64,000 nucleotides of DNA from Alphaproteobacteria bacterium (GCA_017308135.1 JAFKFM010000006.1:561724-625723), one strand, 5' to 3'. Shown: positions 18,899 to 29,141, counted from the stretch's first letter. Numbers and translations are program-made. The notes: generated from the sequence alone by a model not told the origin.

Positions 18899-21648
18899 TG
18901 ACGGATACGAACGAACAGGACGGCAAGAAGAAGCTGGGTCTCGCGAGCAAGTCCGGGGGTCGCCTGGAATTGCGCGCGCCCGCTGCCGCCGGGGCCGACG
19001 GCCAAGTCCGGCAAAGCTTCTCGCATGGCCGCACCAAAACCGTGCAGGTCGAAGTGCGCAAGACCCGTTTGCCCGGCCGCCCCGGTGCCGCCCCCGCCGC
19101 CGGTCCCGCCGCGACGACGCCCGTCGCCGCGAAGCCGGCCGCCGCCGCGTCGCCCGCCGCCGCACCGGCAGCACCCAAGCCCGGCAAGCCGCAGGTTCTG
19201 CGCGAGTTGACGGAAGAGGAAAAGAGCGCCCGCCAGCGCGCGATCCAAACCGCGATCCGCGCCGACGTGGAAGCCAAGCGCCGCGACGAAGCCGAAGCCA
19301 AGCGCCTCGAAGAGGAAATGGCCCGCAAGGCCGAGGAAGACGCCAAGCGCAAGGTCGAGGAAGAGGCGCGGCGCAAGGTCGATGCCGAAACCGCGAAGAA
19401 GACCGACGCCGAGCAGAAGAAGAAGGCCGAGGACGAAACGCGCCGGATGAACGAGGAGGAAGGCCGCCGCCGCGAAGCCGCGTCGACTGCCGCCCGTCCC
19501 GCCGCCGCCGCTGCTGCCGCCCCGGCCGTTGCCGCCACCCCGGCGCCCGCACCCGCCCCGACGGGCCCCGTGCTCGTCCCCGGCACCGTCATGATGACGC
19601 CGCGCGCCGCCGCACCGGGTGCGGCCGCCGCGGCGGAAGACGACGATCGTCCGCGCCGCCCCGGCGGCATGGCCGGCCGTCCGATGCCCGGTCGTGGCGC
19701 CGTGCCGGGCCGTGCGGCCCCGCGGGCACCCGAAGGCCGCGAGGACAAGAACCGCCGCCAGCAAGGCAAGATGTCGGTTCACCAAGCGCTCGATTCGGAA
19801 GAAACGATCCGCGTGCGCTCGCTCGCCGCGATGAAGCGCGCGCGCGAAAAGGAAAAGGCGCGCCTGGCCGCGCAAGGCCCGCAGGCCAAGCAGGTCCGCG
19901 AAGTCGTCGTGCCCGAAGCGATCACGGTGCAGGAACTCGCCAACCGTATGGCCGAGCGTTCGGTCGACGTCATCAAGTCGCTCATGAAGATGGGCGTGAT
20001 GGCGACGATCAACCATCCGCTCGACGCCGACACGGCTGAGCTGATCGTCGGCGAATTCGGCCACAAGGTGAAGCGCGTCTCGGAAGCCGACGTCGAAATC
20101 GGCCTGACGGGCGATACGGACACGGACGAGCAGCTCCAGCCGCGCGCGCCCGTCGTCACCATCATGGGCCATGTCGACCACGGCAAAACCTCGCTGCTCG
20201 ACGCCCTGCGCGCGACCGACGTCGCCAAGCACGAAGCGGGCGGCATCACGCAGCATATCGGCGCCTATAAGGTCACGCTGAAATCGGGCGCCGCGATCAC
20301 GTTCCTCGACACGCCCGGCCACGAAGCGTTCACCGCGATGCGCGCGCGCGGCGCCAAGGTCACCGACATCGTCGTGCTGGTCGTGGCCGCCGACGACGGC
20401 ATCCAGCCGCAGACGGTCGAAGCCATCGCCCACGCCAAGGCGGCGCAGGTGCCGATCATCGTGGCGATCAACAAGATCGACAAAACCGGCGTCGATCCCG
20501 ATCGCGTGCGCAACGAATTGCTTCAGTACGACGTGGCGCTGGAAGGTTACGGCGGCGACGTGCTCGGCGTCGAAGTCTCGGCCAAGACGGGCAAGGGTCT
20601 CGACAAGCTCGAGGAAGCCATCCTGTTGCAGACCGAACTTCTCGATCTGCGCGCCAATCCCGATCGCGCCGCGCAAGGTGCGATCGTCGAAGCCAAGCTC
20701 GAACGCGGCCGCGGCTCGGTCGCGACCGTGCTGGTGCAGAAGGGCACGATCAAGGTCGGCGATATTTTCGTGGCCGGCGAGGAATGGGGCCGCGTGCGCG
20801 CGCTCATCGACGATCACGGCCGCCAGGTCGAGAGCGCCGGCCCCTCGACGCCCGTCGAAGTGCTGGGTCTGACCGGCACGCCGCAGGCGGGCGACGACTT
20901 CCAAGTCGTCGAGAACGAAAACCGCGCGCGCGAAGTCACCGAGTTCCGTCAGCGCCGCACGCGCGAGCAGACGGCGACCGCGCGCGCGCGCGGCACGCTG
21001 GAGCAGATGTTCAACAAGATCAAGGAAGGCGAAGCCAAGGAACTCGCCGTCGTGGTCAAGACGGACGTCCAAGGCTCGCTCGAAGCGATCGCGGGCTCGC
21101 TCGCCAAGCTGCGCACCGACGAAGTCGCGGTGCGCTTGCTGCACGGCGCCGTGGGCGGCATCACCGAAGGCGACATCGCGCTGGCGAAGGCCAGCACGGG
21201 CGTGATCGTCGGGTTCAACGTCCGCGCCAATCCGCAGGCCCGCGAAATGGCCAAGCGCGACGGGATCGAGATCCGCTACTACTCGATCATCTACAACGTG
21301 ATCGACGACATCAAAGCCGCGCTGTCGGGCCTGCTGCCGCCCAGCCTGCACGAGAAGTTCCTCGGCAACGCGGAAATCCGTCAGGTGTTCAACATCACCA
21401 AGGTCGGCAAGGTCGCGGGTTGCCGCGTCGTGGAAGGCATGGTCAAGCGCGGCGCCAAGGTGCGTTTGCTGCGCGACCAGACGGTCATCCACGAAGGCAC
21501 GCTCAAGACGTTGCGCCGCTTCAAGGACGAAGTCCGCGAAGTGCAGGAAGGCTACGAGTGCGGCATGGCCTTCGAAAACTACGACGACATCCGCGAAGGC
21601 GACGTCATCGAGTGCTTCGAGGTCGAGGAAGTCGCGCGCACGATCTGA
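18898..21648 (+). CDS. infB: Translation initiation factor IF-2
   Basis: GTPase that places initiator tRNA on the 30S subunit and promotes subunit joining. It is 916 aa from the ATG at 18898. The first 300 residues are low-complexity: Ala/Pro-rich blocks around a charged coiled coil rich in Glu/Lys/Arg, the variable IF2 N-region. The G domain has GHVDHGKTS at about residues 424-432, DTPGHEAF, and NKID. The C-terminal domains IF2-C1/C2 follow, with the [10 protein letters not shown] segment. A GTG three bases upstream is an alternative. It is the last gene of the operon, followed by a strong terminator. Confidence 0.96.
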   Translation: MTDTNEQDGKKKLGLASKSGGRLELRAPAAAGADGQVRQSFSHGRTKTVQVEVRKTRLPGRPGAAPAAGPAATTPVAAKPAAAASPAAAPAAPKPGKPQVLRELTEEEKSARQRAIQTAIRADVEAKRRDEAEAKRLEEEMARKAEEDAKRKVEEEARRKVDAETAKKTDAEQKKKAEDETRRMNEEEGRRREAASTAARPAAAAAAAPAVAATPAPAPAPTGPVLVPGTVMMTPRAAAPGAAAAAEDDDRPRRPGGMAGRPMPGRGAVPGRAAPRAPEGREDKNRRQQGKMSVHQALDSEETIRVRSLAAMKRAREKEKARLAAQGPQAKQVREVVVPEAITVQELANRMAERSVDVIKSLMKMGVMATINHPLDADTAELIVGEFGHKVKRVSEADVEIGLTGDTDTDEQLQPRAPVVTIMGHVDHGKTSLLDALRATDVAKHEAGGITQHIGAYKVTLKSGAAITFLDTPGHEAFTAMRARGAKVTDIVVLVVAADDGIQPQTVEAIAHAKAAQVPIIVAINKIDKTGVDPDRVRNELLQYDVALEGYGGDVLGVEVSAKTGKGLDKLEEAILLQTELLDLRANPDRAAQGAIVEAKLERGRGSVATVLVQKGTIKVGDIFVAGEEWGRVRALIDDHGRQVESAGPSTPVEVLGLTGTPQAGDDFQVVENENRAREVTEFRQRRTREQTATARARGTLEQMFNKIKEGEAKELAVVVKTDVQGSLEAIAGSLAKLRTDEVAVRLLHGAVGGITEGDIALAKASTGVIVGFNVRANPQAREMAKRDGIEIRYYSIIYNVIDDIKAALSGLLPPSLHEKFLGNAEIRQVFNITKVGKVAGCRVVEGMVKRGAKVRLLRDQTVIHEGTLKTLRRFKDEVREVQEGYECGMAFENYDDIREGDVIECFEVEEVARTI

Positions 21649-21673
21649 CGCGCCAAACTTCGGAAATGACGAG

Positions 21674-21711
21674 GGGCGTGCGGCGAAAACCGCGCGCCCT
21701 TTTTCTTTTTT
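21674..21711 (+). terminator. Intrinsic terminator of the rimP-infB operon
   Basis: GGGCGTGCGG (21674-21683), loop CGAAAA, CCGCGCGCCC (21690-21699), then a T-rich tail to 21711. This is a ten-pair stem with one G-T pair. It lies 25 bp after the infB stop. Confidence 0.85.
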
Positions 21712-21778
21712 GCGCCCGAAAAAAGCCATATCCGCGGGTAGGATCGAGGTGTTCCGTTCCCCCTCGGAAAGCTATTCG

Positions 21779-22399
21779 ATGCGTCGATTCGTTCTGCCGA
21801 TTCTATTACTGGCGTCGCTCGCCGCGTGTTCGGGCGCGCGCCAATCGCAGCCCGCGCGCACCGCGACCGAGCAATTGCTGATCGCCAATGCCGCCGACAA
21901 GGCCGCCGAACGGCTGGTGCTGGCATTCGAACCGGGCGCCAAGGTCTTCGTCGATGCCGCGAATTTCGACGGCGTGGATTCCAAATACGCGATTGCCGCG
22001 ATCCGCGAGCGCATGCTGAAACTCGGCGCGCATTTGGCCGCGTCGCGCGACGACGCGGATACGGTGGTGGAAATCCGCGCCGGCGCCTTGTCGATGGATG
22101 ACGGCCATACGCTGGTCGGCATCCCCGCCTTCGATATTCCGATCCCGCTGGCCGGCAGCTCGGTCAAATTCCCGGAAATCGCGTTGTTCAAACGCGCGCG
22201 CCGCCAGGGTGTCGCGCAATTCGCCGCCACCGGCTACGACGCGAAGACCGGCGCCTATCGCGGCAGCACGGGCCCGCAATCGGGCGTGGCGAACGAGTTG
22301 GAATGGACGATGCTGCTGTTCATCACCTGGAGCCGCAGCGACGTCGAGGTGAAGGACGACAGCGCGCTGATCGAACGCCCCGAAATTTCGGTGCGTTGA
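21779..22399 (+). CDS. Putative lipoprotein, DUF6655-like
   Basis: A 206-aa exported protein. A 16-18-residue signal ends in the lipobox SLAAC, so it is probably a membrane-anchored lipoprotein. The body has alternating segments [34 protein letters not shown] and [21 protein letters not shown]. These match, from memory, a family annotated DUF6655 of unknown function, related in style to lipoproteins that carry a WHTH or GNA1162-like fold. It is a single gene, convergent with the anti-sigma gene (1 bp between stops). Confidence 0.75.
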   Translation: MRRFVLPILLLASLAACSGARQSQPARTATEQLLIANAADKAAERLVLAFEPGAKVFVDAANFDGVDSKYAIAAIRERMLKLGAHLAASRDDADTVVEIRAGALSMDDGHTLVGIPAFDIPIPLAGSSVKFPEIALFKRARRQGVAQFAATGYDAKTGAYRGSTGPQSGVANELEWTMLLFITWSRSDVEVKDDSALIERPEISVR

Positions 22400-22400
22400 T

Positions 22401-23066
22401 CTAGCGCGCCTTCGCGTACCAGCGCAGGAACGGGTTGAGCAGCCGGCCGGTCATACCGGGCAGGCGCGCGGCCCCGTCGTCCACCGCCAAGCACAGGCAG
22501 TTCTGACCGCGATCGACGGTCGGGCTGTGCATCACGTCGCCGTCGCCGATCGACACGTCGCCGCGCGCGTAAACCGCGCGCTCGTCGTGGAAGCTGCCGT
22601 CGAGCACCAGCAGCAATTCCGTGCCGGTATGCGAGTGGGTGGGGACGCGCCCGCCATTGGTCGAACGCAGCAGGCTCATCGCGTGCGGCCCTTGGCGGGT
22701 CAGCATCGCTTCTTCGAAGCCGCGGCTCGCCTTGCGCCATTGCAACGCTTCGATCCCGCCTTCGGGAATATAGGGCGTCAGCGCCTTGGGCAGGCCGGCA
22801 ACGCCGTGCATCGGCGGCAACGCGGCGCGGATCTCCTGCGGCGTGGAATCGAGCTTGGCGAACACCGCTTCGATCGTCGCGGGCGACAACCCGGCGGGCG
22901 GGAGCTGTTCGAGGAACGCGCCGCCCACGGCCTCGAGCCGGGCGAGCGTGGCGCGCGCCGCGGGGCACAGCTCCAGATGCGAAGCGACCAGCACCGACAC
23001 GGCTTCGGGGGCCGAGCCGGCGGCGTAGTCGAGCAGATATTCGTCGTGGATCGGTCGGGGCATCAT
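22401..23066 (-). CDS. ChrR-like cupin anti-sigma factor
   Basis: Predicted to hold the ECF sigma factor encoded just upstream, as ChrR holds RpoE in Rhodobacter during the singlet-oxygen response. The N-terminal anti-sigma domain has His7 (HDEYLLDYAAG), His30 and Cys34 (SHLELCPAAR). The position of the fourth zinc ligand in ChrR (the second Cys of Cys-x2-Cys) is Ala37 here. The C-terminal cupin domain keeps HSHTGTE and the later His of GDVMHSP as metal ligands, and has the Cys-x-Cys pair in NCLCLAV. It overlaps the sigma gene by 4 bp (ATGA), as is usual for such pairs. Confidence 0.88.
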   Translation of the reverse strand: MMPRPIHDEYLLDYAAGSAPEAVSVLVASHLELCPAARATLARLEAVGGAFLEQLPPAGLSPATIEAVFAKLDSTPQEIRAALPPMHGVAGLPKALTPYIPEGGIEALQWRKASRGFEEAMLTRQGPHAMSLLRSTNGGRVPTHSHTGTELLLVLDGSFHDERAVYARGDVSIGDGDVMHSPTVDRGQNCLCLAVDDGAARLPGMTGRLLNPFLRWYAKAR

Positions 23067-23626
23067 TTCTCGTCACCGAACATGGTGCGCAAACGGCCGA
23101 TGGCAAGCCGCAGGCGCGATTTCACCGTCCCCAGCGGCAGGCGCAGCGATTGCGCGATGTCGCCATGGGACCGGTCCTCGTAGTAAGCGAGCTTCAGCAT
23201 CTGCGCTTGTTCCTGCGGCAATTCGCGCAAGGCCTGCGACAGACGCGCTTCCCAGCGCCCGGCATCCAGCATGCGGTCGGGCAGGGCATCCGCTTCCGGC
23301 TGCAACGCCGGATCGTCGGAATCGAGCTGGGCGCGCTTTTCCCGGCGCAGCGAATCGATGCGCCGGTTGCGCGCGATGGCGAAAATCCAGGTCGAGGGAC
23401 CGGCGAGCTTCGGGTCGTAGGACGGCGCTTTGCGCCACACCGTCAGCATCACTTCCTGGGTCAAATCCTCGGCCTGCGCTTGGTCGGCACCCAAACGCAG
23501 CAAATAGGATTTCACGCGCGGACCGAAATGCCCGAACAACCGTGCGAACGCCGCGCGATCCTGATTGCGGGCGATCGCCAGCAAATCGCGCACGTAGATA
23601 TCGAGCGCTTCGTCCTGCCCGTCCAT
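23063..23626 (-). CDS. ECF RNA polymerase sigma factor (RpoE/ECF11-like)
   Basis: A sigma70-family factor of group IV, 187 aa from the ATG at 23626. Region 2 runs over about residues 25-95: FGPRVKSYLLRLGADQAQAEDLTQEVMLTVW, with STWIFAIARNRRID for promoter melting. Region 4 is near the C-terminus, with RSHGDIAQSLRLPLGTVKSRL. The downstream ChrR-like gene places it in the group that answers singlet oxygen and organic peroxides. Two in-frame upstream ATGs (23680, 23722) exist. A TGATCC-type promoter whose start would fall near 23726 leaves only 4 nt before the furthest one, so I favour 23626. Confidence 0.9.
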   Translation of the reverse strand: MDGQDEALDIYVRDLLAIARNQDRAAFARLFGHFGPRVKSYLLRLGADQAQAEDLTQEVMLTVWRKAPSYDPKLAGPSTWIFAIARNRRIDSLRREKRAQLDSDDPALQPEADALPDRMLDAGRWEARLSQALRELPQEQAQMLKLAYYEDRSHGDIAQSLRLPLGTVKSRLRLAIGRLRTMFGDEK

Positions 23627-23708
23627 GCGGCCTTGTAGCGATGCCGAGCCCCCGGCCGCAAGCGTGGCCGATGCGGCCATATCGTCGCGGAATCGAAGGG
23701 CAGGGCGG

Positions 23709-23737
23709 TTGACGTGAAGCATCGTGAATGCGATACG
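23709..23737 (+). promoter_or_regulatory. Candidate promoter of the IalB-like gene
   Basis: TTGACG (23709-23714), 17 nt, GATACG (23732-23737). The predicted transcription start is within about 2 nt of the ATG at 23746. The -10 overlaps the -10 of the opposite-strand ECF promoter. Confidence 0.35.
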
Positions 23738-23759
23738 GCGCCGTTATGACTTCGGATCA
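23733..23759 (-). promoter_or_regulatory. Candidate ECF-sigma autoregulatory promoter
   Basis: On the minus strand TGATCC (23759-23754), 16 nt, CGTAT (23737-23733). TGATCC is the -35 element I recall for RpoE/ChrR-type sigma factors. It reads toward the sigma/anti-sigma operon, and the -35 lies inside the first codons of the divergent IalB-like gene. Confidence 0.5.
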
Positions 23760-24303
23760 TCGATTCGCGATTCGGTTGGGATTTCTGGCCGCGGTTTGCG
23801 CTTTGTTCGCGCCGGGCCTTGCCCACGCCCAGCAGGCGCCCAAGCAGCTCGGCAAGTTCGACACCTGGTTCGCCTACGAGGCGGGCCCGAACAACGCCAA
23901 GATTTGCTACGCCATCGTGCGGCCGTCGAAATCCGACAGCCGCCCGGCGGGCGCCAATCGCGGCGATATCGTGCTGATGATCGCGCATCACCAGAATCCG
24001 CGTCGGAACGACGAATTCACTTGGACGGCCGGTTATTCCCCCAAAGACGGCGGGGAAATCGAGATCGGCCGCGTGAAGATCGCACTCTCCACGCTGGGTC
24101 AGCAGAACGCGGCGGGCGCTTGGGCCAAGGAAGCCGATGGCGACCGCCAGATCGTGGCGGCGCTGCGTGGCGCCCCCGCCACGGCCAACGCGCTGGTCAA
24201 GGCGACGTCGTCGCGCGGTACCGAAACGGTCGATACGTTCCCGATGGCCGGGTTCCAGAAGGCCCTGGCCGAGATCGACAAGGCCTGCGGCGTCCGCCGG
24301 TAG
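23746..24303 (+). CDS. Invasion-associated locus B (IalB) family secreted protein
   Basis: A 185-aa exported protein. A signal peptide ends in GLAHA at about residue 28. The mature part has the IalB pattern: FDTWFAYEAG, NNAKICYAIVRP, then RNDEFTWTAGYSP and the late VKATSSRGTETVDTFPMAG followed by ALAEIDKAC. IalB was named in Bartonella, but the family is common in non-pathogenic alphaproteobacteria with unknown function. The two Cys (CYAI and KAC) could form a disulfide. I favour the ATG at 23746 over 23728 because a promoter ends just before it. It is divergent from the ECF sigma operon. Confidence 0.85.
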   Translation: MTSDHRFAIRLGFLAAVCALFAPGLAHAQQAPKQLGKFDTWFAYEAGPNNAKICYAIVRPSKSDSRPAGANRGDIVLMIAHHQNPRRNDEFTWTAGYSPKDGGEIEIGRVKIALSTLGQQNAAGAWAKEADGDRQIVAALRGAPATANALVKATSSRGTETVDTFPMAGFQKALAEIDKACGVRR

Positions 24304-24335
24304 ACTCCTCGGCCCCGGACGCCTATTAAGGCGCC

Positions 24336-25493
24336 ATGCTCGAAGCCCAAGTTCCGCCGCCGGCCCTCGCCCCGTTCAAGGAGGCGCTGCCCGCCCCGTC
24401 GCACGCCGACGGGCGCACGAATCTCGTCGGCCTGTCGCGCGAGGAATTGGGCGATCTGTTCAAATCGATGGGCGAGCCCGCCTTCCGCGCCAAACAGCTT
24501 TGGGGCTGGATCTACGGCAAGGGTGCCCGCGATTTCGCCGACATGACCGACATGTCGAAGAAGCTGCGCGCGAAGCTCGAAGAAGGCTACGCCGTGCGCC
24601 GGCCGCATGTGTCGCGTTTGCAGGATTCGATCGACGGCACCAAGAAATGGCTGCTGCGCATGCCCGACGGGCAGGAGATCGAAACCGTCCATATCCCCGA
24701 GGACGATCGCGGCGCCTTGTGCGTGTCGAGCCAAGTCGGCTGCACGCTGACCTGCAAATTCTGCCACACCGGCACGCAGCGCCTCGTGCGCAACCTGACG
24801 CCGGAGGAAATCGTCGGCCAGGTCATGCTGTGCAAAGACACGTTCGACGAATGGCCGGGGCCGGAGACGAACCGCAAGCTCACCAACATCGTGATGATGG
24901 GCATGGGCGAGCCGCTGTTCAATTACGAGAACGTCGCGAAGGCGTTGCGCATCATCATGGATGCGGAAGGGATCGCGATCTCCAAGCGCCGCATCACGCT
25001 GTCGACCTCCGGCGTGGCACCCTTGATCCCGCGCGCGGGCGAGGAGCTCGGCGTGATGCTCGCGATCTCGCTGCATGCGGTGCGCGACGATCTGCGCGAT
25101 GTGCTCGTGCCCCTCAACAAGAAATATCCGATCGCCGAATTGCTCGCGGCGTGCCGCAAGTACCCGACGCTGTCGAACGCGCGGCGCATCACCTTCGAAT
25201 ACGTGATGCTGAAGGGCGTGAACGACAGCCAGGCCGATGCGCGCGAACTCGTGCGCCTGATCGCGGGCATTCCGGCCAAGATCAATCTGATCCCGTTCAA
25301 TCCTTGGCCGGGCGCCCCCTTCGAGCGTTCGACGCCCGAAGCGATTTGGGAATTCGCCGATATCGTCAGCCGTGCGGGGTATTCCGCCCCGATCCGCACG
25401 CCGCGCGGCGAGGATATTTTCGCCGCCTGCGGGCAGCTCAAAAGCGCTTCCGAGAAGCTCAAACGCAGCGAGCGCGACGCGCTCGGGGCCTGA
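24336..25493 (+). CDS. rlmN: Dual-specificity 23S rRNA/tRNA adenine-C2 methyltransferase RlmN
   Basis: Radical-SAM enzyme that methylates A2503 of 23S rRNA and A37 of some tRNAs. At 385 aa it is of normal length. The iron-sulfur cluster cysteines are in [13 protein letters not shown] (Cys136, Cys140, Cys143). [12 protein letters not shown] follows, and the methyl-carrier/catalytic Cys are expected before the radical core and near the C-terminus (FAACGQL). The N-terminal part ([26 protein letters not shown]) is the usual RNA-binding helical domain. It is on its own between the IalB-like gene and argG. Confidence 0.95.
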   Translation: MLEAQVPPPALAPFKEALPAPSHADGRTNLVGLSREELGDLFKSMGEPAFRAKQLWGWIYGKGARDFADMTDMSKKLRAKLEEGYAVRRPHVSRLQDSIDGTKKWLLRMPDGQEIETVHIPEDDRGALCVSSQVGCTLTCKFCHTGTQRLVRNLTPEEIVGQVMLCKDTFDEWPGPETNRKLTNIVMMGMGEPLFNYENVAKALRIIMDAEGIAISKRRITLSTSGVAPLIPRAGEELGVMLAISLHAVRDDLRDVLVPLNKKYPIAELLAACRKYPTLSNARRITFEYVMLKGVNDSQADARELVRLIAGIPAKINLIPFNPWPGAPFERSTPEAIWEFADIVSRAGYSAPIRTPRGEDIFAACGQLKSASEKLKRSERDALGA

Positions 25494-25514
25494 ACGGATC
25501 GGGATTCTTGGGGC

Positions 25515-25541
25515 TTGCCCGCCCGGGCCCGATCCCATAAT
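25515..25541 (+). promoter_or_regulatory. Possible promoter of argG
   Basis: TTGCCC (25515-25520), 15 nt, CATAAT (25536-25541). Spacing is short. A GCCCG/CGGGC palindrome occupies the spacer. Weak. Confidence 0.25.
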
Positions 25542-25581
25542 TTCCGCGCGAATTTCCCTTCCGCCAACGGGACTTACCCAG

Positions 25582-26789
<1,208 letters not shown>

Positions 26790-26793
<4 letters not shown>

Positions 26794-27059
26794 CCGGCGA
26801 CGGCGAGATCGATCCCCTCGACGCCACGATCCTGCGTTTGACGCAGGAGGCGGGTGCGGGCAAGTCGATCTCGCCCTCCGACGTCGCTATGGCGTTGGAA
26901 CCGCAAGACGGCGAATGGCAGAAGCTGCTGCCGCGCATTCGCGCGCGGGCGGTGGAACTCGTCCATGCCGGCAAGATCGAAATCCTGCGCAAGGGCAAGC
27001 CCGTGCCCAATCCCGAAGGGGCGAAAGGCGTGATTCGCTTGCGGATCGTATCCAAATAG
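26790..27059 (+). CDS. DUF3253-like small protein
   Basis: An 89-aa soluble protein starting with GTG at 26790, overlapping the argG stop by 4 bp. The frame contains [12 protein letters not shown] and a later [14 protein letters not shown], a compact winged-helix-like arrangement. I associate the pattern with DUF3253, whose function is unknown. Translational coupling to argG is likely, though a role in arginine metabolism is not implied. The TA operator lies across its stop codon. Confidence 0.75.
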
Positions 27060-27063
27060 ATAC
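27048..27063. promoter_or_regulatory. Candidate operator of the toxin-antitoxin pair
   Basis: GTATC (27048-27052), six A/T-rich bases, GATAC (27059-27063). This perfect 5-bp inverted repeat is 11 bp before the toxin ATG, across the stop of the previous gene. Antitoxins of this type normally repress by binding such palindromes. Confidence 0.4.
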
Positions 27064-27074
27064 AATGGCCGGGT

Positions 27075-27386
27075 ATGTACCGGCTCGACAAGACCGACAT
27101 ATTCGCGCGTTGGCTCGACAAGCTGCGCGATCCGATTGGGAAAGCGCGGATTCTGGCGCGGCTTCGTTCGTTGTCGCTTGGCCATTTTGGCGACTGCGGG
27201 CCGGTCGGTGGCGGCATTTCGGAGATGCGGGTGCATGCCGGGCCCGGTTATCGGGTCTATTTCATGCGGAAGGGACAGATCGTGATTCTGTTGCTTTGTG
27301 CCGGTGACAAGTCGAGCCAGAACAGGGATATCGCGCAAGCGCGCCGCTTGGCCGAAGGTTTGACGTGGGATGGAGACGAAAGATGA
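27075..27386 (+). CDS. HigB/RelE-like toxin of a type II toxin-antitoxin pair
   Basis: A 103-aa protein of the RelE/ParE superfamily, the subfamily often labelled addiction-module killer protein. Features are FARWLDKLRDPIGKARILARL at the N-terminus, then GISEMRVHAGPGYRVYFMRKG and ILLLCAGDKSSQNRDIAQAR. This matches the compact ribonuclease-like fold with basic residues at the end of the beta sheet. It precedes the antitoxin, the reversed order common in this subfamily, and overlaps it by 4 bp. Toxicity is inferred from family only. Confidence 0.87.
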   Translation: MYRLDKTDIFARWLDKLRDPIGKARILARLRSLSLGHFGDCGPVGGGISEMRVHAGPGYRVYFMRKGQIVILLLCAGDKSSQNRDIAQARRLAEGLTWDGDER

Positions 27387-27706
27387 AGAAGGTTCGTACG
27401 AGTGTGTTCGATGTGTCGGCTTATCTCGACGATCCGGTTGTGGTCGCCGAGTATCTTGCCGCCGCTGCCGCCGATCCGAATCCTGACGTATTTTTAGCCG
27501 CCTTGGGCGATGTCGCGAAAGCGCGCGGCATGGCGGAGATTGCCGCGCGCAGCGGTTTGGGGCGCGAAAGCCTCTATAAATCGTTGAGCGCGGGCGCCAA
27601 GCCTCGCCATGAGACGATCCAGACGGTGCTGGGTGCGTTGGGCTTAAAGTTCTCGGTCGTTGCCGAGCGTAAGCATCCCGCCAAAACGACGCGTAAAGTC
27701 GCCTAA
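27383..27706 (+). CDS. HigA-like antitoxin with helix-turn-helix
   Basis: A 107-aa putative addiction-module antidote. Residues 35-90 hold a Cro/C1-type helix-turn-helix: [20 protein letters not shown] then [11 protein letters not shown]. The N-terminal part [20 protein letters not shown] is the typical start of this antidote family and probably embraces the toxin. The ATG at 27383 overlaps the toxin stop. Its stop overlaps that of the convergent folD by 3 bp. Confidence 0.87.
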   Translation: MKKVRTSVFDVSAYLDDPVVVAEYLAAAAADPNPDVFLAALGDVAKARGMAEIAARSGLGRESLYKSLSAGAKPRHETIQTVLGALGLKFSVVAERKHPAKTTRKVA

Positions 27707-28578
27707 AGTTTGATCGCGCGGCGCAGCTTCGCCGCGCGCAGCGTGTTTTCCAGCAAACACGCGATGGTCATCGGCCCCACGCCGCCGGGCACGGGCGTGA
27801 TCGCGCCGGCCTTTTCGGTGGCCGAGGCATAATGCACGTCGCCGACGAGCTTGGTTTTGCCTTCCGCCGCGGGCACGCGATTGATGCCCACATCGATCAC
27901 GATGGCGCCCGACTTGACCCAATCGCCGGTCACCATCTCCGGCCTTCCGACGGCGGCGATCAGAATATCGGCCTGGCGCGCCATCGCGGGCAGATCGGCG
28001 GTCTTGGAATGCGCGATCGTCACCGTGCAATCGGCGGCGAGCAGCAATTGGGCCATCGGTTTGCCGACGATGTTCGAGCGGCCGATGACGACGGCATGCT
28101 TGCCCGCGAGCTTCGGTTCGACCGAACGGATCAGCCGCATCGAGCCCGACGGTGTGCAGGGCACAAGCCCCGGCCGGCCGATCGCGAGACGCCCCGCATT
28201 GATCGGGTGGAAACCGTCGACGTCTTTGTCGGGATGGATCGCGTCGAGCACCGCGTTGGCGTCGATATGCTTGGGCAGCGGCAACTGCACCAGAATGCCG
28301 TCGACCGAATCGTCGGCGTTCATGCGCTGGACGATTTCCAGCAATTCGGCCTGGGTCGTCGTCGCGGGCAGCTTGTGCTCGAAACTTTTCATGCCCGCTT
28401 CGAGCGTCGCCTTGCCCTTGTTGCGGACATAGACCTGACTCGCCGGATCTTCGCCCACCAGCACGACCGCCAGACCCGGCGTCACGCGATGGGCTTCCTC
28501 CAGCTCGTCCACGCCCAGGGCGATGGCCGCCCGCAGATCGGCGGCGATTTGCTTGCCGTCGATCTGCCGTGCGGTCAC
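27703..28578 (-). CDS. folD: Methylenetetrahydrofolate dehydrogenase/cyclohydrolase
   Basis: Bifunctional enzyme interconverting methylene-, methenyl- and formyl-tetrahydrofolate with NADP+. It is 291 aa, with Tyr/Lys of [10 protein letters not shown] as the catalytic pair, [10 protein letters not shown], the PCTPSG loop, and the Rossmann segment [14 protein letters not shown]. The start is a GTG at 28578 overlapping the stop of yggT by 4 bp. Any longer in-frame reading would run back through the yggT gene. Translational coupling to yggT is thus likely. Confidence 0.95.
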   Translation of the reverse strand: MTARQIDGKQIAADLRAAIALGVDELEEAHRVTPGLAVVLVGEDPASQVYVRNKGKATLEAGMKSFEHKLPATTTQAELLEIVQRMNADDSVDGILVQLPLPKHIDANAVLDAIHPDKDVDGFHPINAGRLAIGRPGLVPCTPSGSMRLIRSVEPKLAGKHAVVIGRSNIVGKPMAQLLLAADCTVTIAHSKTADLPAMARQADILIAAVGRPEMVTGDWVKSGAIVIDVGINRVPAAEGKTKLVGDVHYASATEKAGAITPVPGGVGPMTIACLLENTLRAAKLRRAIKL

Positions 28579-28853
28579 AGCCAATACTCGTAGACCAGAT
28601 TGCGCGCGAAGATCAGCAGCAGGATCAACACGACGGGCGAGATATCGATCCCGCCGATGAACGGCACGAAGCGGCGGATCGGCCGCAAGGCGGGTTCGGT
28701 GATCCGGTAAAGGAAATCGCCGATCGTGCCGACGACCTGGTTGCGCGGGTTCAACACGTTGAACGCCAGCAGCCAGGACAGGATCGCCGAGGCGATCAAA
28801 ATCCAGATATAGATGGAGATCGCGGTCGCGATCAGAATACCCAGGGATTGCAT
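28575..28853 (-). CDS. YggT-family membrane protein
   Basis: A 92-aa inner-membrane protein of two hydrophobic helices (about 5-28 and 68-90). They flank the family signature between them: [30 protein letters not shown], here interrupted for length. The ATG at 28853 has a strong GGAGGGG ribosome site. The role is unclear; relatives are linked to osmotic tolerance or to septum/photosystem assembly. It is immediately upstream of, and overlapping, folD. Confidence 0.88.
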   Translation of the reverse strand: MQSLGILIATAISIYIWILIASAILSWLLAFNVLNPRNQVVGTIGDFLYRITEPALRPIRRFVPFIGGIDISPVVLILLLIFARNLVYEYWL

Positions 28854-28933
28854 CGTTTCCCCTCCGCCTGCGAAATCGGAGTCGCAACCTATCGGACCGG
28901 CCAAGTCCATGCAAGGCCACGATAATCCGTCGC

Positions 28934-28962
28934 TTGACTTACGCTGGCCCCCCCGACATTAT
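28934..28962 (+). promoter_or_regulatory. Promoter of tRNA-Ala
   Basis: TTGACT (28934-28939), 17 nt, CATTAT (28957-28962). Predicted start is near 28969-28970, which is exactly where the leader arm of the flanking inverted repeat begins. Confidence 0.65.
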
Positions 28963-28969
28963 CCCGCGC

Positions 28970-29081
28970 CATTCATTCGGGCGGCCGGGGCCGTAGCTCA
29001 GCTGGGAGAGCGCCTCGTTCGCAATGAGGAGGTCGTCGGTTCGATCCCGATCGGCTCCACCAACCCGCCCCCGAATGAATG
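28970..29081 (+). repeat. Inverted repeat pairing tRNA leader with trailer
   Basis: Leader CATTCATTCGGG (28970-28981) is fully complementary to trailer CCCGAATGAATG (29070-29081). After a 2-nt bulge, CGG (28982-28984) pairs with CCG (29065-29067). The 15-bp helix would stack beyond the acceptor stem of the tRNA precursor. Confidence 0.75.
28987..29062 (+). tRNA. tRNA-Ala (anticodon CGC)
   Basis: A full cloverleaf of 76 nt with encoded CCA. The acceptor is GGGGCCG/CGGCTCC with G3-U70, the main alanine identity pair. The D-arm GCTC/GAGC, anticodon arm CCTCG-TTCGCAA-TGAGG with CGC at 34-36, a five-base variable loop and T-arm GTCGG/CCGAT with TTCGATC are all present. It reads GCG codons, frequent in this GC-rich genome. 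Confidence 0.97.
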
Positions 29082-29141
29082 CCCATCTCCAAAGATGGAA
29101 TGGCCAGGGCGGCGGCCCCGGCGCAAATCTCCGAATCGCCG

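Noticed and set aside
16025..19552. Second long minus-strand open frame opposite rimP-nusA-infB
   Set aside because: Antisense shadow; no ribosome site and no family motif.
17800..21729. Minus-strand open frame of about 1,300 codons opposite nusA/ylxR/infB
   Set aside because: Fully antisense to three well-identified genes, with His/Arg/Asp-rich shadow composition.
28579..28920. Extended folD reading through yggT
   Set aside because: yggT is a well-formed gene in another frame with its own strong ribosome site; the folD family start is at the GTG overlapping the yggT stop.
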